Below are positions 8,801-17,203 of a DNA stretch of 45,152 nucleotides, one piece after another. Below the pieces are notes generated by a model. It did no database searches, was not told the origin of the DNA, and saw only the letters and a program-made list of their open reading frames with translations. The translations under genes and the position numbers were made by a program. Each line of letters opens with the position of its first letter. The stretch's first letter is position 1. Source of the DNA: Pseudomonas sp. GM84 (GTDB taxonomy: Bacteria; Pseudomonadota; Gammaproteobacteria; Pseudomonadales; Pseudomonadaceae); the NCBI RefSeq assembly GCF_000282535.1, contig NZ_AKJC01000111.1:1-45152 (forward strand), given 5' to 3'.

Positions 8801-9304
8801 GGCGAGCGCGCCTACCTGCAACTGGACAGCAAGAAGCTGTGCAGCAAGGACAGCTGGCGCTGGCACAACCTGGTTCGCCCGTGGCTGCGGCACCTGGCGT
8901 TGCAATTGCGCGGGCAGGGTTGCACGTCGATTCTGGTCAGCTTGAGCGGGGATGTGGTGTTTCGCCCGATGGCGGCGCAGGAGGCGGAAAAACACCTGCG
9001 CTCGCTGCTCGAAGCGTGGGTGGCAGGCATGCGCGAACCCCTGCCGGTGGCTTGCGAAAGTGCCTTTGCCTGGCTTGCAGAAGGCGGGGAAGGCAATGAC
9101 TCGGCCTTGGACAAAGCCCGCGAGGTGTTCGAAGGGGGCTACAACCACAAGGGCGAAGCAGAGCGTTCGTTCGCCTTGCGTCGCGCCTTTGCCGACTTCG
9201 AGCAACTGTGTGCTGGCGGCACGTTCCCCGCGTGGGCATCGCGCTTGTATGGCGGGCTGTTCAATCATCTTTCCTCGAGCCACGCAGGGAGCGACGACCA
9301 ATGA
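5840..9304 (+). CDS. recC: Exodeoxyribonuclease V gamma subunit RecC
   Basis: The product has 1154 aa, close to E. coli RecC (1122). The N-terminus reads GFMIIHGNRLDDLRELAV and then ENEVVLVHSNGIAQWLKLAL, typical of RecC's inactive helicase-like domain. RecC holds the RecBCD complex together, splits the DNA strands and reads Chi as unwound DNA passes through. It is the first gene of the recC-recB-recD operon and overlaps recB by four bases (ATGA). The start at 5840 follows a GGGAG site; an ATG at 5789 in frame would add 17 residues lacking RecC character. A long open frame on the opposite strand (5753-9301) is an antisense shadow. Confidence 0.96.
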   Translation: MQDADALKPGFMIIHGNRLDDLRELAVNWMQRYPLAPLENEVVLVHSNGIAQWLKLALADDPAKGGCGIAAALDVQLPARFLWQAYRSVLGQQTTPESSPLDKAALSWRLMRLLPGLLSNPPFSSLQRFLDGDDDQRKRHQLCERLADLFDQYQVYRADWLDDWAAGRDQLRHIKGSVEPLQADNLWQARLWREILADVGEGALEQSRAGVHKRFVAHLREAEQAPAGLPRRVVVFGISSMPAQVLEALAMLSRYSQVVLCVHNPCRHHWGDIVADKDLLAHTYRRQPSRNAPMAAHEHGQPLLAAWGKQGRDYINLLDHYDEPASYRHLFEGLEGGRIDLFTEPTAQSLLGQLQSDILELRPLSETRATWGAVDVVEDRSVRFHVVHSAQREVEVLHDQLLARFGADPELSPRDVIVMVPDINAYAPHIEAVFGQVPRNDPRHVPFTVADQGQRGRQPLLIALEHLLKLPQSRFAASDILDLLDVPALRARFAIKEADVPILQRWIDGAGVRWGLDAQQRESLGMPAGLEQNTWRFGMRRMLLGYAAGQGPEFNGIEPFDEVSGLEAALAGPLLTLLDHLEIAREDLQQPATPVLWVERLQSLLKVFFRPVSDAEELLVNQLLKLLDTWLRTCEAAQYAQTLPLSVVHEAWLCGIEEGSLSQRFLAGAVNFCTLMPMRAIPFKVVCLLGMNDGDYPRQQSPVDFDLMRNDYRPGDRSRREDDRYLLLEALLSAQEQLYVSWVGRNIRDNSERVPSVLIGQLRDHLASGWRSATARELLAALTQEHPLQPFSAAYFANEPGPDGLFTYSHEWREVHEAQAEPQATGPLPALAQDTPLTLRQLAGFVRDPVGAFFAQRLKVNFDEDELTSRDDETFQLDGLENWQHQDRLSQALKRWVEEAYQPEHALDALGQQVQRLQREGKLPLGAFGSLTADELVEPMPDMLARYHAQLQAWPEVEEGQFAATIDADDTIPGLSDWLGGIRRNAQGERAYLQLDSKKLCSKDSWRWHNLVRPWLRHLALQLRGQGCTSILVSLSGDVVFRPMAAQEAEKHLRSLLEAWVAGMREPLPVACESAFAWLAEGGEGNDSALDKAREVFEGGYNHKGEAERSFALRRAFADFEQLCAGGTFPAWASRLYGGLFNHLSSSHAGSDDQ

Positions 9305-12300
9305 CCCCGGTAAATCTCAACCCCCTCGACTTTCCCTTGCACGGCAGCCGTCTGATCGAGGCAAGCGCCGGCACCGGCAAGACCTTCACCATCGCCCTGC
9401 TGTACGTGCGCCTGGTGCTGGGCCATGGCGGCGAGGCGGCGTTCAAGGAGCAGCTGACACCGCCGCAGATTCTGGTGGTGACCTTCACCGATGCAGCCAC
9501 CCAGGAACTGCGCGACCGAATTCGCGCCCGCTTGACTGAAGCTGCACAGTGCTTCTCGGAGCCTGATCGCCCGCATGACAAGCTGCTCCAGCAACTGCGT
9601 GCCGAATACCCCGCCGAGCAGTGGCCCGGTTGCGCGCGCCGGCTGCAGTTGGCGAGCGAGTGGATGGATGAAGCGGCGGTTTCGACCATCCACGGCTGGT
9701 GCTACCGGATGCTGCGAGAGCATGCCTTCGACAGCGGCAGCCTGTTTACCCAGACGCTGGAGACCGACCAGAGCGAGCTGCTGGCCGAAGTGGTCAGGGA
9801 TTACTGGCGGCGGCACTTCTATCCCTTGCCGCCAGCGCTGGCCAAGGTGGTCACCGATTGCTTCAAAAGCCCGACCGAGCTGCAGGCGGCACTCAATCCG
9901 CTGCTGTCCAGAGCTGACGCCGCCTTCCAGCAGGCGGGGGTAGCCATCACTGCGCCGGCGCGTTTGGATGCGCTGCTGCAAACCTCTATCGATTGGGCGG
10001 CACAATGCGTCGTGCTCGAAGCCAAGGCCAGGGCTGCCTGGGCGCAAGGTCTGGACGAGGTACAGGCGTCGCTGCATAAAGCGCGGGAGAAGCTGCACGC
10101 GGGCACTTATCCCAGCAAATGCGACCAGGCCTTCGAGCAAATGCTCTGCGAGATCGCCGCCTGGAGCCAGGGCGCCGAAGCGTGCGCGCATGTCAGAAAG
10201 TGCGGGCAAACCCGGTTCAGGTTGAACAGAGGCGGCGTCGTAGCCGATCACCCTGCCTTTGCCGCCATCGATGCCTGGGTCGATCATGAAAACGCGCCCC
10301 TCGATATCCGCGCGCAGCTGTTGTTGCACGCGCTGCGCGAAGTGCGCTCGTCGTTCGATGCAGAGAAGATGCGCCGGGCACAGATCGGCTTCGATGACTT
10401 GTTGAATCGCCTCGGTCACGCGCTCGAAGGGCCTTCAGGCAGCCGCCTGGCCGAAACCATCCGCAAGCAGTATCCGGTCGCCCTGATCGATGAGTTCCAG
10501 GACACCGACCCGGTTCAGTACGGCATCTTCGAAACCATCTACCGCATCCCCGATAACCTGGAGGACTGCGGCCTGTTCATGATCGGTGACCCGAAGCAGG
10601 CGATCTACTCCTTCCGTGGTGCGGACATCTACACGTATCTCCAGGCGCGTGAGGCTACCGAAGGCCGGCATTACACCTTGGGCACCAACTTTCGTTCGAG
10701 CAAGGCAATGGTCGAGGCGGCCAACCACTGCTTCAGTTTCGCCGAAGCCCATCCCCGTGGTGCGTTCCGCTTTGCCAAAGAGGACCAAGGCAATCCGGTG
10801 CCGTTCAACGGCGTCCAGGCCAATGGCCGCGAAGAGGTGCTGCACATCGCAGGTGATGCGCAACCCGCCTTGACGATCTGGCAGCTGCCAACCAACGGCA
10901 TCATCAGTAACGCCACGTACCTGCGCGAGGCTGCCGAGGCATCGGCTTCGGCGATTCAGGCCTGGCTGGATCCGACAGCGCCTGAGCGCTCCGGCCTGCG
11001 GGCGGCAAACGGTGAACTGATCGCCTTGCGGCCGGCCGATATCACCATTCTGGTGCGCAATCGCAAGGAGGCCGAAGCCATTCGCAAAGCCCTGGCGCGT
11101 CGGCAACTGGCCAGCGTGTACCTGTCTGACCGTGACTCGGTGTTTGCCAGTGACGAGGCCAAGGACCTGCTGTACATCCTGCGGGCCTGCGCTCAACCGG
11201 CGAACGACCGGCTGCTGCGCGCGGCCATGGCGACCCGCAGCGTGGGCCTGGCATGGCAGGCGCTGGAGAAATTGAACCAGGACGAAACGTTCTGGGAGCA
11301 GCAAGTGCTGCGCTTCAGGGATTTTCGCGTGTTGAGGCAGCAACAAGGCGTGCTGCCCATGCTGCGAAAGCTCTTTGCCACGTTCAAGGTGCCGGCCCGT
11401 CTGTTGTTGGAAGAGCAGGGCGAGCGCCGCCTGACCAACCTGCTGCACCTGGCCGAATGGTTGCAGCGCAGCGCCGCCGAACTCGATGGCGAGCATGCCC
11501 TGATTCGCCACCTCGCCGAGCAGGTAGAGGGCCAGAGCGAGGAAGAAATCCTGCGCCTGGAAAGCGATTCGGACCTGATCAAGGTCATCACCGTGCACAA
11601 GTCCAAGGGGCTGGAATACCCCTTGGTGCTGCTGCCATTCGCGTGCAGCGCCAAGGCGATCGACGGGCGCAGCAAGACACCGCCCATGTTCCACGATGAC
11701 GATGGCCTGGTCATCGAGCTGGCCAAGGGCGATACGGCAAAACCGGCACAAGGGCGTGCCAACGATGAGCGCATGGGCGAGGAGATGCGCCTGCTCTACG
11801 TGGCCCTGACCCGCGCCCGTCATGCCACCTGGATCTGCGTGGCGCCCCAGGGCTTCAGTACGCGAAGCAGGGCGACAGACCTGGACAAGGCGGGCCTGGG
11901 TTACCTGCTGGCGGGCGAGGGCACGATAGCGCCCGGGCAGGTGGCAGACCTGGTCGAGGCGTTGGCCGCCGGCTGCGAGCACATTGACGTGTGCGAAGCG
12001 CCCGAACCCTCGGACAAGGTCCATACGGCGCCGGCCCTGCCCACGGTGGGGCCGGCGCTGCGCCCACTGCACAGGCTGGCGGCGAACTGGTGGATTGCCA
12101 GCTACTCGGCCCTGGCGATTGCCGACGGCAATGTGCTGATGGGCGTGCAGGCGCCTGTAAGCCTGGAACCCGCGACCGCGCTGGAGGCCAACCTGCAAGA
12201 GGCGGAGGAGGAGGCTGAAAGCCTGCCTGCCGGCGCCGGAATCCACGGCTTCCCGCGCGGAGCGGGCCCGGGCACCTTCCTGCATGGCTTGTTCGAATGG

Positions 12301-12975
12301 GCCGGGCGCGAAGGCTTTGCCAAGGCTGCCAGCGATGCCGAAACCTTGCACAACACCGTTGCCCGGCGCTGCAACCTGCGCGATTGGGAGAACTGGATCG
12401 AGCCGTTGTCCGCTTGGCTGGGCAGTTACCTGAGCACGCCACTGCACTTCGACGGCGCCCAGTGCACGCTCGCTTCCCTGAACACCTACCAGGTCGAGAT
12501 GGAATTCTGGTTCTCAAGCCAGAGCGTGAGCGTTCAGCACCTCGATGCGCTGGTGCGCCAGTACACCCTGGGGGGGGCGCCGCGCCCGGTGCTGGCGGCC
12601 AATGAGTTGAACGGCATGTTCAAGGGTTTCATCGACCTGACGTTCGAACATCAGGGCCGCTACTACGTGGCGGACTACAAATCCAACTGGCTGGGCAGCA
12701 ATGACCAGGCCTACAGCGCCGAGGCGATGGCCGCGACGATGTTGAACAAGCGTTATGACCTGCAATTGTGCCTGTACCTGCTGGCCTTGCATCGCCAGCT
12801 CAAGCTGCGCCTGCCGGGCTATGACTATGAGCGGCACATGGGCGGGGCGGTGTACCTGTTCATCCGCGGGCACCAGGCGCCAACCCATGGCGTGCATTTC
12901 GAAAGGCCGCCACGGCAGCTGATCGAACAGCTCGACCAACTGTTCATGGGGCAACACACGGAGGTCAGCGCATGA
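9301..12975 (+). CDS. recB: Exodeoxyribonuclease V beta subunit RecB
   Basis: This 1224-aa UvrD-type 3'-5' helicase carries the nuclease at its C-terminus. Walker A is EASAGTGKTFT (residues 20-30). Motif II is DEFQDTD from Asp397, followed by GDPKQAIYSFRGAD and later TVHKSKGLEYPLV and LLYVALTRAR. The nuclease domain keeps FIDLTF (Asp1112) and DYKSNWLG (Asp1125, Lys1127), spaced as in the E. coli active site. The start overlaps the recC stop (ATGA) and the stop overlaps the recD start. RecBCD degrades linear foreign DNA and loads RecA at breaks, so it is itself a first-line phage barrier. Confidence 0.97.
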   Translation: MTPVNLNPLDFPLHGSRLIEASAGTGKTFTIALLYVRLVLGHGGEAAFKEQLTPPQILVVTFTDAATQELRDRIRARLTEAAQCFSEPDRPHDKLLQQLRAEYPAEQWPGCARRLQLASEWMDEAAVSTIHGWCYRMLREHAFDSGSLFTQTLETDQSELLAEVVRDYWRRHFYPLPPALAKVVTDCFKSPTELQAALNPLLSRADAAFQQAGVAITAPARLDALLQTSIDWAAQCVVLEAKARAAWAQGLDEVQASLHKAREKLHAGTYPSKCDQAFEQMLCEIAAWSQGAEACAHVRKCGQTRFRLNRGGVVADHPAFAAIDAWVDHENAPLDIRAQLLLHALREVRSSFDAEKMRRAQIGFDDLLNRLGHALEGPSGSRLAETIRKQYPVALIDEFQDTDPVQYGIFETIYRIPDNLEDCGLFMIGDPKQAIYSFRGADIYTYLQAREATEGRHYTLGTNFRSSKAMVEAANHCFSFAEAHPRGAFRFAKEDQGNPVPFNGVQANGREEVLHIAGDAQPALTIWQLPTNGIISNATYLREAAEASASAIQAWLDPTAPERSGLRAANGELIALRPADITILVRNRKEAEAIRKALARRQLASVYLSDRDSVFASDEAKDLLYILRACAQPANDRLLRAAMATRSVGLAWQALEKLNQDETFWEQQVLRFRDFRVLRQQQGVLPMLRKLFATFKVPARLLLEEQGERRLTNLLHLAEWLQRSAAELDGEHALIRHLAEQVEGQSEEEILRLESDSDLIKVITVHKSKGLEYPLVLLPFACSAKAIDGRSKTPPMFHDDDGLVIELAKGDTAKPAQGRANDERMGEEMRLLYVALTRARHATWICVAPQGFSTRSRATDLDKAGLGYLLAGEGTIAPGQVADLVEALAAGCEHIDVCEAPEPSDKVHTAPALPTVGPALRPLHRLAANWWIASYSALAIADGNVLMGVQAPVSLEPATALEANLQEAEEEAESLPAGAGIHGFPRGAGPGTFLHGLFEWAGREGFAKAASDAETLHNTVARRCNLRDWENWIEPLSAWLGSYLSTPLHFDGAQCTLASLNTYQVEMEFWFSSQSVSVQHLDALVRQYTLGGAPRPVLAANELNGMFKGFIDLTFEHQGRYYVADYKSNWLGSNDQAYSAEAMAATMLNKRYDLQLCLYLLALHRQLKLRLPGYDYERHMGGAVYLFIRGHQAPTHGVHFERPPRQLIEQLDQLFMGQHTEVSA

Positions 12976-15056
12976 GCCAGACCCTTAAACAACTGAGCAA
13001 CAACCAACGCCTGGCCGATCATTCACCGGTGTCGGTGGCGCAGGCCAGCAGCGAAGTGCTGCTGCAGCAGCTGGATGTCTGGGTGGGCCGTGGCTGGTTG
13101 CGCGCGCTGGATCGCTCGTTTGCCACCTTCATGCTCGAGCAGGACCCCGCGGCCCAGGCCAGTGTGTTGCTGGCCGCAGCGATGACCAGCCACCAGCTTG
13201 GTCGCGGGCATGCTTGCCTGGACCTGGCGGCAACGCTGAATGCGCCGGATTTCGTGCTGTCGTTGCCACCTGAAGGCGAGGAGGGCAGCCAGCTTCCATC
13301 GCAATGGTTGCAGGGCCTGGACGTGGCGCAGTGGCGCCGGGCGCTGGCCCTGAGCCCGTTGGTCGAGGACCGCGATGGCGACCTGCACAGCCCTGAGCGA
13401 CCGCTGGTATTGACCGGGCAGCGCCTGTACTTGCGCCGGTACTGGAACTACGAACGCAGCATCGCCCAGGCCCTGAGTGCCCGCTTGAGTGTGGCGGCGG
13501 TCACCCCGGACAAGCTCGCCAGCCGGCTTGATGCCTTGTTCCCCGAGGCATTCGAGATCGATGGCGAACGCTGCAGCGACTGGCAGAAGATTGCCTGTGC
13601 GCTGGCGGCCCGTGGCAACTTCAGTGTGATCACCGGCGGCCCCGGCACCGGCAAGACCACCTCGGTGGTGCGCCTGCTGGGGCTGTTGCAAACCCCCGCG
13701 GTGGAGGCAGGCAAACCGCTGCGAATCCGCCTGGCGGCGCCTACCGGCAAGGCGGCTGCGCGTTTGTCCGAATCCATTGGCAAGGCGGTCAGCGTGTTAC
13801 CGGTCAGCGTCCCGGTGCGCAAGGCGATACCGACCGATGTGTCCACCCTGCACCGCTTGCTGGGCAGCCGGCCGGATTCGCGCAACTTCATTCACCGGCG
13901 GGACAAACCGCTGGAGCTGGACGTGCTGGTGGTCGACGAAGCGTCGATGATCGACCTGGAAATGATGGCCTGCCTGCTGGAGGCCTTGCCCGCTCGGGCG
14001 CGCCTGATCCTGCTGGGTGACAAAGACCAGCTGGCCTCGGTGGATGCAGGTTCGGTGCTGGGCGACCTGTGTCGTGAGGCCGAGGTAGGCGGCTACAGCG
14101 AGCAGACCACGGCCTGGTTGAACACCCACAGTGGCGAGGCACTCAGCGCGCCGGGCTTGCAGATGGCTGCCGGCCAGGGCAACCCACTGGCGCAGCAGAC
14201 CGTCATGCTGCGTTACTCGCGCCGCTTCGACCCCAAGCAAGGCATCGGACGCCTGGCAACCCTGGTCAACGAGAAGCATGCCGAGCAAGCACGCAGCTTG
14301 CTGGCGCAGCCCTCCGCGCAGCTGTGCAACCTCAAGTTGCGCGGTGAGCAGGATGCCGCGCTCACTGACCTGATCATCAACGGCAAAGGCGACGCGCCAG
14401 GTTACCGCCATTACCTCGAACAGCTGCGTGACGAGCGCCCGGCGCCTGACACGCCCAGCGACAGCGACCTGTGGGCTGACTGGGCTGGCAAGGTGTTGGT
14501 GGCGTTCGATGAATTCCGCCTGCTTTGTGCGTTGCGTCGCGGGCCTTGGGGGGTCGAGGGGCTGAACCTGCGGGTTGCTGCTGAATTGCATCGCTGCGGG
14601 CTGCTGGCGGGCGCGCAGGGGTGGTACGAGGGGCGGCCGGTACTGGTCACCCGCAACGACTACAGCCTGAGCTTGATGAACGGTGACATCGGGATTGCGC
14701 TCTGGGTACCAGGGCCCAACACGGAGCGGGTGCTGCGCGTCGCCTTCCCGCGCAATGACGGCAGCGGGGGCGTCCGTTTCGTGTTGCCGAGCCGGCTGGT
14801 GGAGGTGGAGACGGTGTTCGCGATGACGGTGCACAAGTCCCAGGGTTCGGAGTTCAACCATACCGCCCTGGTGATGCCCGATGCCTTGAACCCTGTGTTG
14901 ACCAAGGAGCTGCTGTACACCGCGATCACCCGGGCCAAGCAATGGTTCAGCCTGGTAGAAGCCGGCCCAGGGGTGTTCGAAGGCGCTGTGAGCCGCAACG
15001 TGCAGCGGACCAGCGGGCTGGCGCTGCAACTGCAGGATGAACTGGCACGCAGGTAG
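12972..15056 (+). CDS. recD: Exodeoxyribonuclease V alpha subunit RecD
   Basis: This 694-aa SF1B 5'-3' helicase is longer than E. coli RecD (608). Walker A is TGGPGTGKTT (221-230), Walker B is VVDEASMIDLEM, and later motifs include ILLGDKDQL and the C-terminal TVHKSQGSEFNHT with LLYTAITRAKQ. RecD is the fast motor of RecBCD and is needed for its nuclease activity. The start overlaps recB by four bases. The stop is followed by a REP cluster, which probably marks the transcript end. Confidence 0.96.
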   Translation: MSQTLKQLSNNQRLADHSPVSVAQASSEVLLQQLDVWVGRGWLRALDRSFATFMLEQDPAAQASVLLAAAMTSHQLGRGHACLDLAATLNAPDFVLSLPPEGEEGSQLPSQWLQGLDVAQWRRALALSPLVEDRDGDLHSPERPLVLTGQRLYLRRYWNYERSIAQALSARLSVAAVTPDKLASRLDALFPEAFEIDGERCSDWQKIACALAARGNFSVITGGPGTGKTTSVVRLLGLLQTPAVEAGKPLRIRLAAPTGKAAARLSESIGKAVSVLPVSVPVRKAIPTDVSTLHRLLGSRPDSRNFIHRRDKPLELDVLVVDEASMIDLEMMACLLEALPARARLILLGDKDQLASVDAGSVLGDLCREAEVGGYSEQTTAWLNTHSGEALSAPGLQMAAGQGNPLAQQTVMLRYSRRFDPKQGIGRLATLVNEKHAEQARSLLAQPSAQLCNLKLRGEQDAALTDLIINGKGDAPGYRHYLEQLRDERPAPDTPSDSDLWADWAGKVLVAFDEFRLLCALRRGPWGVEGLNLRVAAELHRCGLLAGAQGWYEGRPVLVTRNDYSLSLMNGDIGIALWVPGPNTERVLRVAFPRNDGSGGVRFVLPSRLVEVETVFAMTVHKSQGSEFNHTALVMPDALNPVLTKELLYTAITRAKQWFSLVEAGPGVFEGAVSRNVQRTSGLALQLQDELARR

Positions 15057-15524
15057 TGTGGTGCAGAGGTTGGGCCGGCCGGTCACCGCTGACTTTGTGC
15101 CTGTGGGAGCGGGCTAGTCCCGCGAACATGGGCGTAGCCCGTGCCAGGCTACGCCGGTGTCTGGGCCGGCCTCTTCGCGGGGCAAGCCCGTTCCCACAGA
15201 ACACCACATGACTCACGGAGTTGGCAGGGCCCTTGTGGGAGCCGGTGACCGTGTGCCTGTGGGAGCGGGCTTGCCCCGCGAACATGGGCGTAGCCCGTGC
15301 CAGGCTACGCCGGTGTCTGGGCTGGCCTCTTCGCGGGACAAGCCCGCTCCCACAGACCACCACATGACTCACGAAGTTGGCAGGGCCCTTGTGGGAGCCG
15401 GCTTGCCGGCGATCACCGGCGCAGCCGGTGCCATGCACTGCGGCGCCTGCATCGCCGGCAAGCCGGCTCCCACAGGAATCGCATCAGCTTTCAGAAACTG
15501 AGCAAGACAGTTGCCCCGACAAAG
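15057..15524. repeat. REP cluster with a tandem ~156-bp unit
   Basis: No gene is seen in this 468-base gap. Two near-identical units begin at 15101 and 15257 (period 156 bp). Each has inverted arms GTGGGAGCGGGC...GCCCGYTCCCAC flanking an inner hairpin (GGGCGTAGCCC...GGCTACGCC), followed by a shared spacer containing CACATGACTCACG and GGCAGGGCCCTTGTGGGAGCCGG. A third element of the second REP type (GTGGGAGCCGGCTTGCCGGCGAT...ATCGCCGGCAAGCCGGCTCCCAC) fills 15390-15472. The long stems could end transcription after recD. Confidence 0.85.
15473..15514 (+). repeat. 42-bp REP-associated repeat, copy 1
   Basis: A 42-base unit begins directly at the end of the REP stem at 15472. It differs by four bases from the unit at 37106-37147 and matches 37060-37101 more loosely. 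It ends in GAGCAAGACAGTTGC, the conserved tail of the family. Confidence 0.7.
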
Positions 15525-16061
15525 TCAGCGAGCGCCCTGTCTGCCGAGCATCGGCCTGTTCTCGGCCCACAGGCCATCCTCGATGGCCTGGACGACGGCA
15601 GCGTCGATCTGTATGCCGAAGCGCCACGCCTGGATATGCAACGTGCCTTCCCCCGGCGGCAGCCAGTGGCAGAGTTGCATGGCGTAGATGCTCTTGTTGC
15701 CGAAGCCCAGGTGCTGTTTGATCCTCGAGTCCAGATCCAGGGAGCTGCCGACATACAGCTGAGGTGAAGGCGCATTCAGGCGGCAGTAGGCACGATTGTC
15801 TTTCTTGCTCTTCTTGGCGAGCTCGAAGGAAAAATGCAGCGGTTCGCAGGCATGGTCCAGCACCGAAAACTTGTAGATGTAGCGCGCCTTGGTGGCGGAC
15901 CAGGCCTTCAGCGCGCTCAACGCGTCGGCCGGGTAACCGTCGCGGATTTCGCTGAAAGGAAGGCTGACTTCATGAAGGCTTTCAATCGCCGTGTCTTCAA
16001 CGAAGTTGGCCAGGTCGCGCAGGCTGTTGGCGATAGCGGTCAAGGAGGATGTCGTCAGCAT
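15525..16061 (-). CDS. GIY-YIG nuclease-like protein
   Basis: The product has 178 aa. Its second half looks like a GIY-YIG endonuclease fold: a GIY-like strand ARYIYKF near residue 60, then LYVGSSLDLDSRIKQHLG with the YIG-like tyrosine and the arginine, and a C-terminal IEDGLWAENRPMLGRQG where the metal-binding glutamate sits. The gap between the two tyrosine strands is longer than usual. It follows the WYL regulator by 35 bases on the same strand and is probably the last gene of an AAA-WYL-GIY operon. No strong ribosome-binding site precedes the ATG, which suggests coupling to the upstream gene. Nuclease activity is inferred from motifs only. Confidence 0.6.
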   Translation of the reverse strand: MLTTSSLTAIANSLRDLANFVEDTAIESLHEVSLPFSEIRDGYPADALSALKAWSATKARYIYKFSVLDHACEPLHFSFELAKKSKKDNRAYCRLNAPSPQLYVGSSLDLDSRIKQHLGFGNKSIYAMQLCHWLPPGEGTLHIQAWRFGIQIDAAVVQAIEDGLWAENRPMLGRQGAR

Positions 16062-16096
16062 GTCGTTCTACTGTGCGTGAAAAGTTGCGGGTAGGG

Positions 16097-17128
16097 TCAC
16101 TGCGAGCAGGCGTCAGGCGCATACGCCGCAGCGGCGCGGCGCAGCGTATCGCCTACCTGTTGGCGCAGCGCTGGCGGCCCTTGCACCACCAGCGCGTCGC
16201 CCAGGGACAGGATCCACCAGTGCAGCTGCCAGCTGTTGGTCACCGTGGCCTGAAGCTGGAAACCCTGCGCCAATGGCTCAAGCAGCATGTCCGCACTCAA
16301 CGGCGTCTCGCGGATCAAGCGCGCCTGGTGCTCGCTCACCCAGGCCTTCAGGCGGATTTTCTCGGGCGTGCCGAACTGCAGGGCGTCGGTGTCCAGGTAC
16401 GCCTGCAATTCGAACGAACCCAACCCCCGGCAAGCGGTGTCGAGCAGGGTCGCGGTGCGAAAACGATGCACCGCGAACTGGCGGATGTCGGTGTAGGGCT
16501 CGGCGGTGGCGATCAGGTAGGTGACCAGGCCGCGCTGGACAATGGCCAGCGGATTGAGCGTCAGCTCGCTGAGCTTGTCGCTGTGCGCCGAGTAGTACTG
16601 GCAATGAACCTGCTGCTCGCTGATCACGGCGTGCTGCAGCGCCTCCAGGAGGTCCGCCTGGATCTCCGGCGCTTGCAGATTGAAGTCCGCCCGCACGCTG
16701 GCGACTTTGTCGGGCCAGCGCGCCGCAGGGTTGCCGTCGCCCAGGCCTCTGAGCTTCTGCCGAGCATGCTCGAAGCGCGGTTCCAGCACGCTCAGCATGC
16801 TGCCCGGCAGCAACGGGCGAACCGCATCTTCCACCAGTGCCAGGCTCACCGCCTCGGTCAAGGTGATGCCCTGCAACTCGACACTCACGCCCGGCTTCCA
16901 GTACCAGCCGAATGGCGTACCGGCATCGTTGCACTGCAGCGGGAACACCAGGGACAGGTCGTGCAGGTCACGTTCGACGCTGCGCCGGCTGATGGCGTAG
17001 CCGGCGGCGGCCAGGCGGCTGTGCAATTCGGTCACGGTGATGCCGGGTGAGCGCTTGGGAAGCTGCTGCAGCAGCTCCCACTGACGGCTCAAAGCGTTGT
17101 GGGTCTTGGTGGAGGGCACGAAACGCAT
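16097..17128 (-). CDS. WYL-domain transcriptional regulator (first copy)
   Basis: This 343-aa protein has an N-terminal winged helix (about 10-70; GITVTELHSRLAAAGYAISRRSVERDL reads as HTH, with RRSVERDL as recognition helix) and a WYL domain (about 170-250) with LNPLAIVQRGLVTYLIATA and FAVHRFRTA. WYL proteins bind nucleic-acid or nucleotide ligands and often repress phage-defence operons. The WYL triad itself is degenerate here (TYL). It lies 75 bases after the AAA ATPase gene. The AAGG in front of the ATG is too close to be a good ribosome-binding site, so the start is less certain than the family. Confidence 0.85.
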   Translation of the reverse strand: MRFVPSTKTHNALSRQWELLQQLPKRSPGITVTELHSRLAAAGYAISRRSVERDLHDLSLVFPLQCNDAGTPFGWYWKPGVSVELQGITLTEAVSLALVEDAVRPLLPGSMLSVLEPRFEHARQKLRGLGDGNPAARWPDKVASVRADFNLQAPEIQADLLEALQHAVISEQQVHCQYYSAHSDKLSELTLNPLAIVQRGLVTYLIATAEPYTDIRQFAVHRFRTATLLDTACRGLGSFELQAYLDTDALQFGTPEKIRLKAWVSEHQARLIRETPLSADMLLEPLAQGFQLQATVTNSWQLHWWILSLGDALVVQGPPALRQQVGDTLRRAAAAYAPDACSQ

Positions 17129-17203
17129 CCTTGTGGTAAGAGGGCTGGCCTTTGGCTAGCAGCCTGGCAGGTTATCTGCCTATCGGCGCCGTGAGGTCAA
17201 CCT

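Noticed and set aside
5753..9301. Antisense open frame of 1182 codons opposite recC
   Set aside because: Composition is Gln/Arg/His-rich with no domain motif, and the plus strand clearly encodes RecC. High GC keeps the opposite frame open.
10435..12447. Antisense open frame of 670 codons opposite recB
   Set aside because: RecB helicase motifs lie in the plus frame; the antisense frame has low-complexity Gln/Arg sequence and no start signals.
15101..15403. Possible CRISPR array in the repeated segment after recD
   Set aside because: Repeat units are 156 bp, contain nested palindromes, share their spacer and match REP elements; no cas genes are present.
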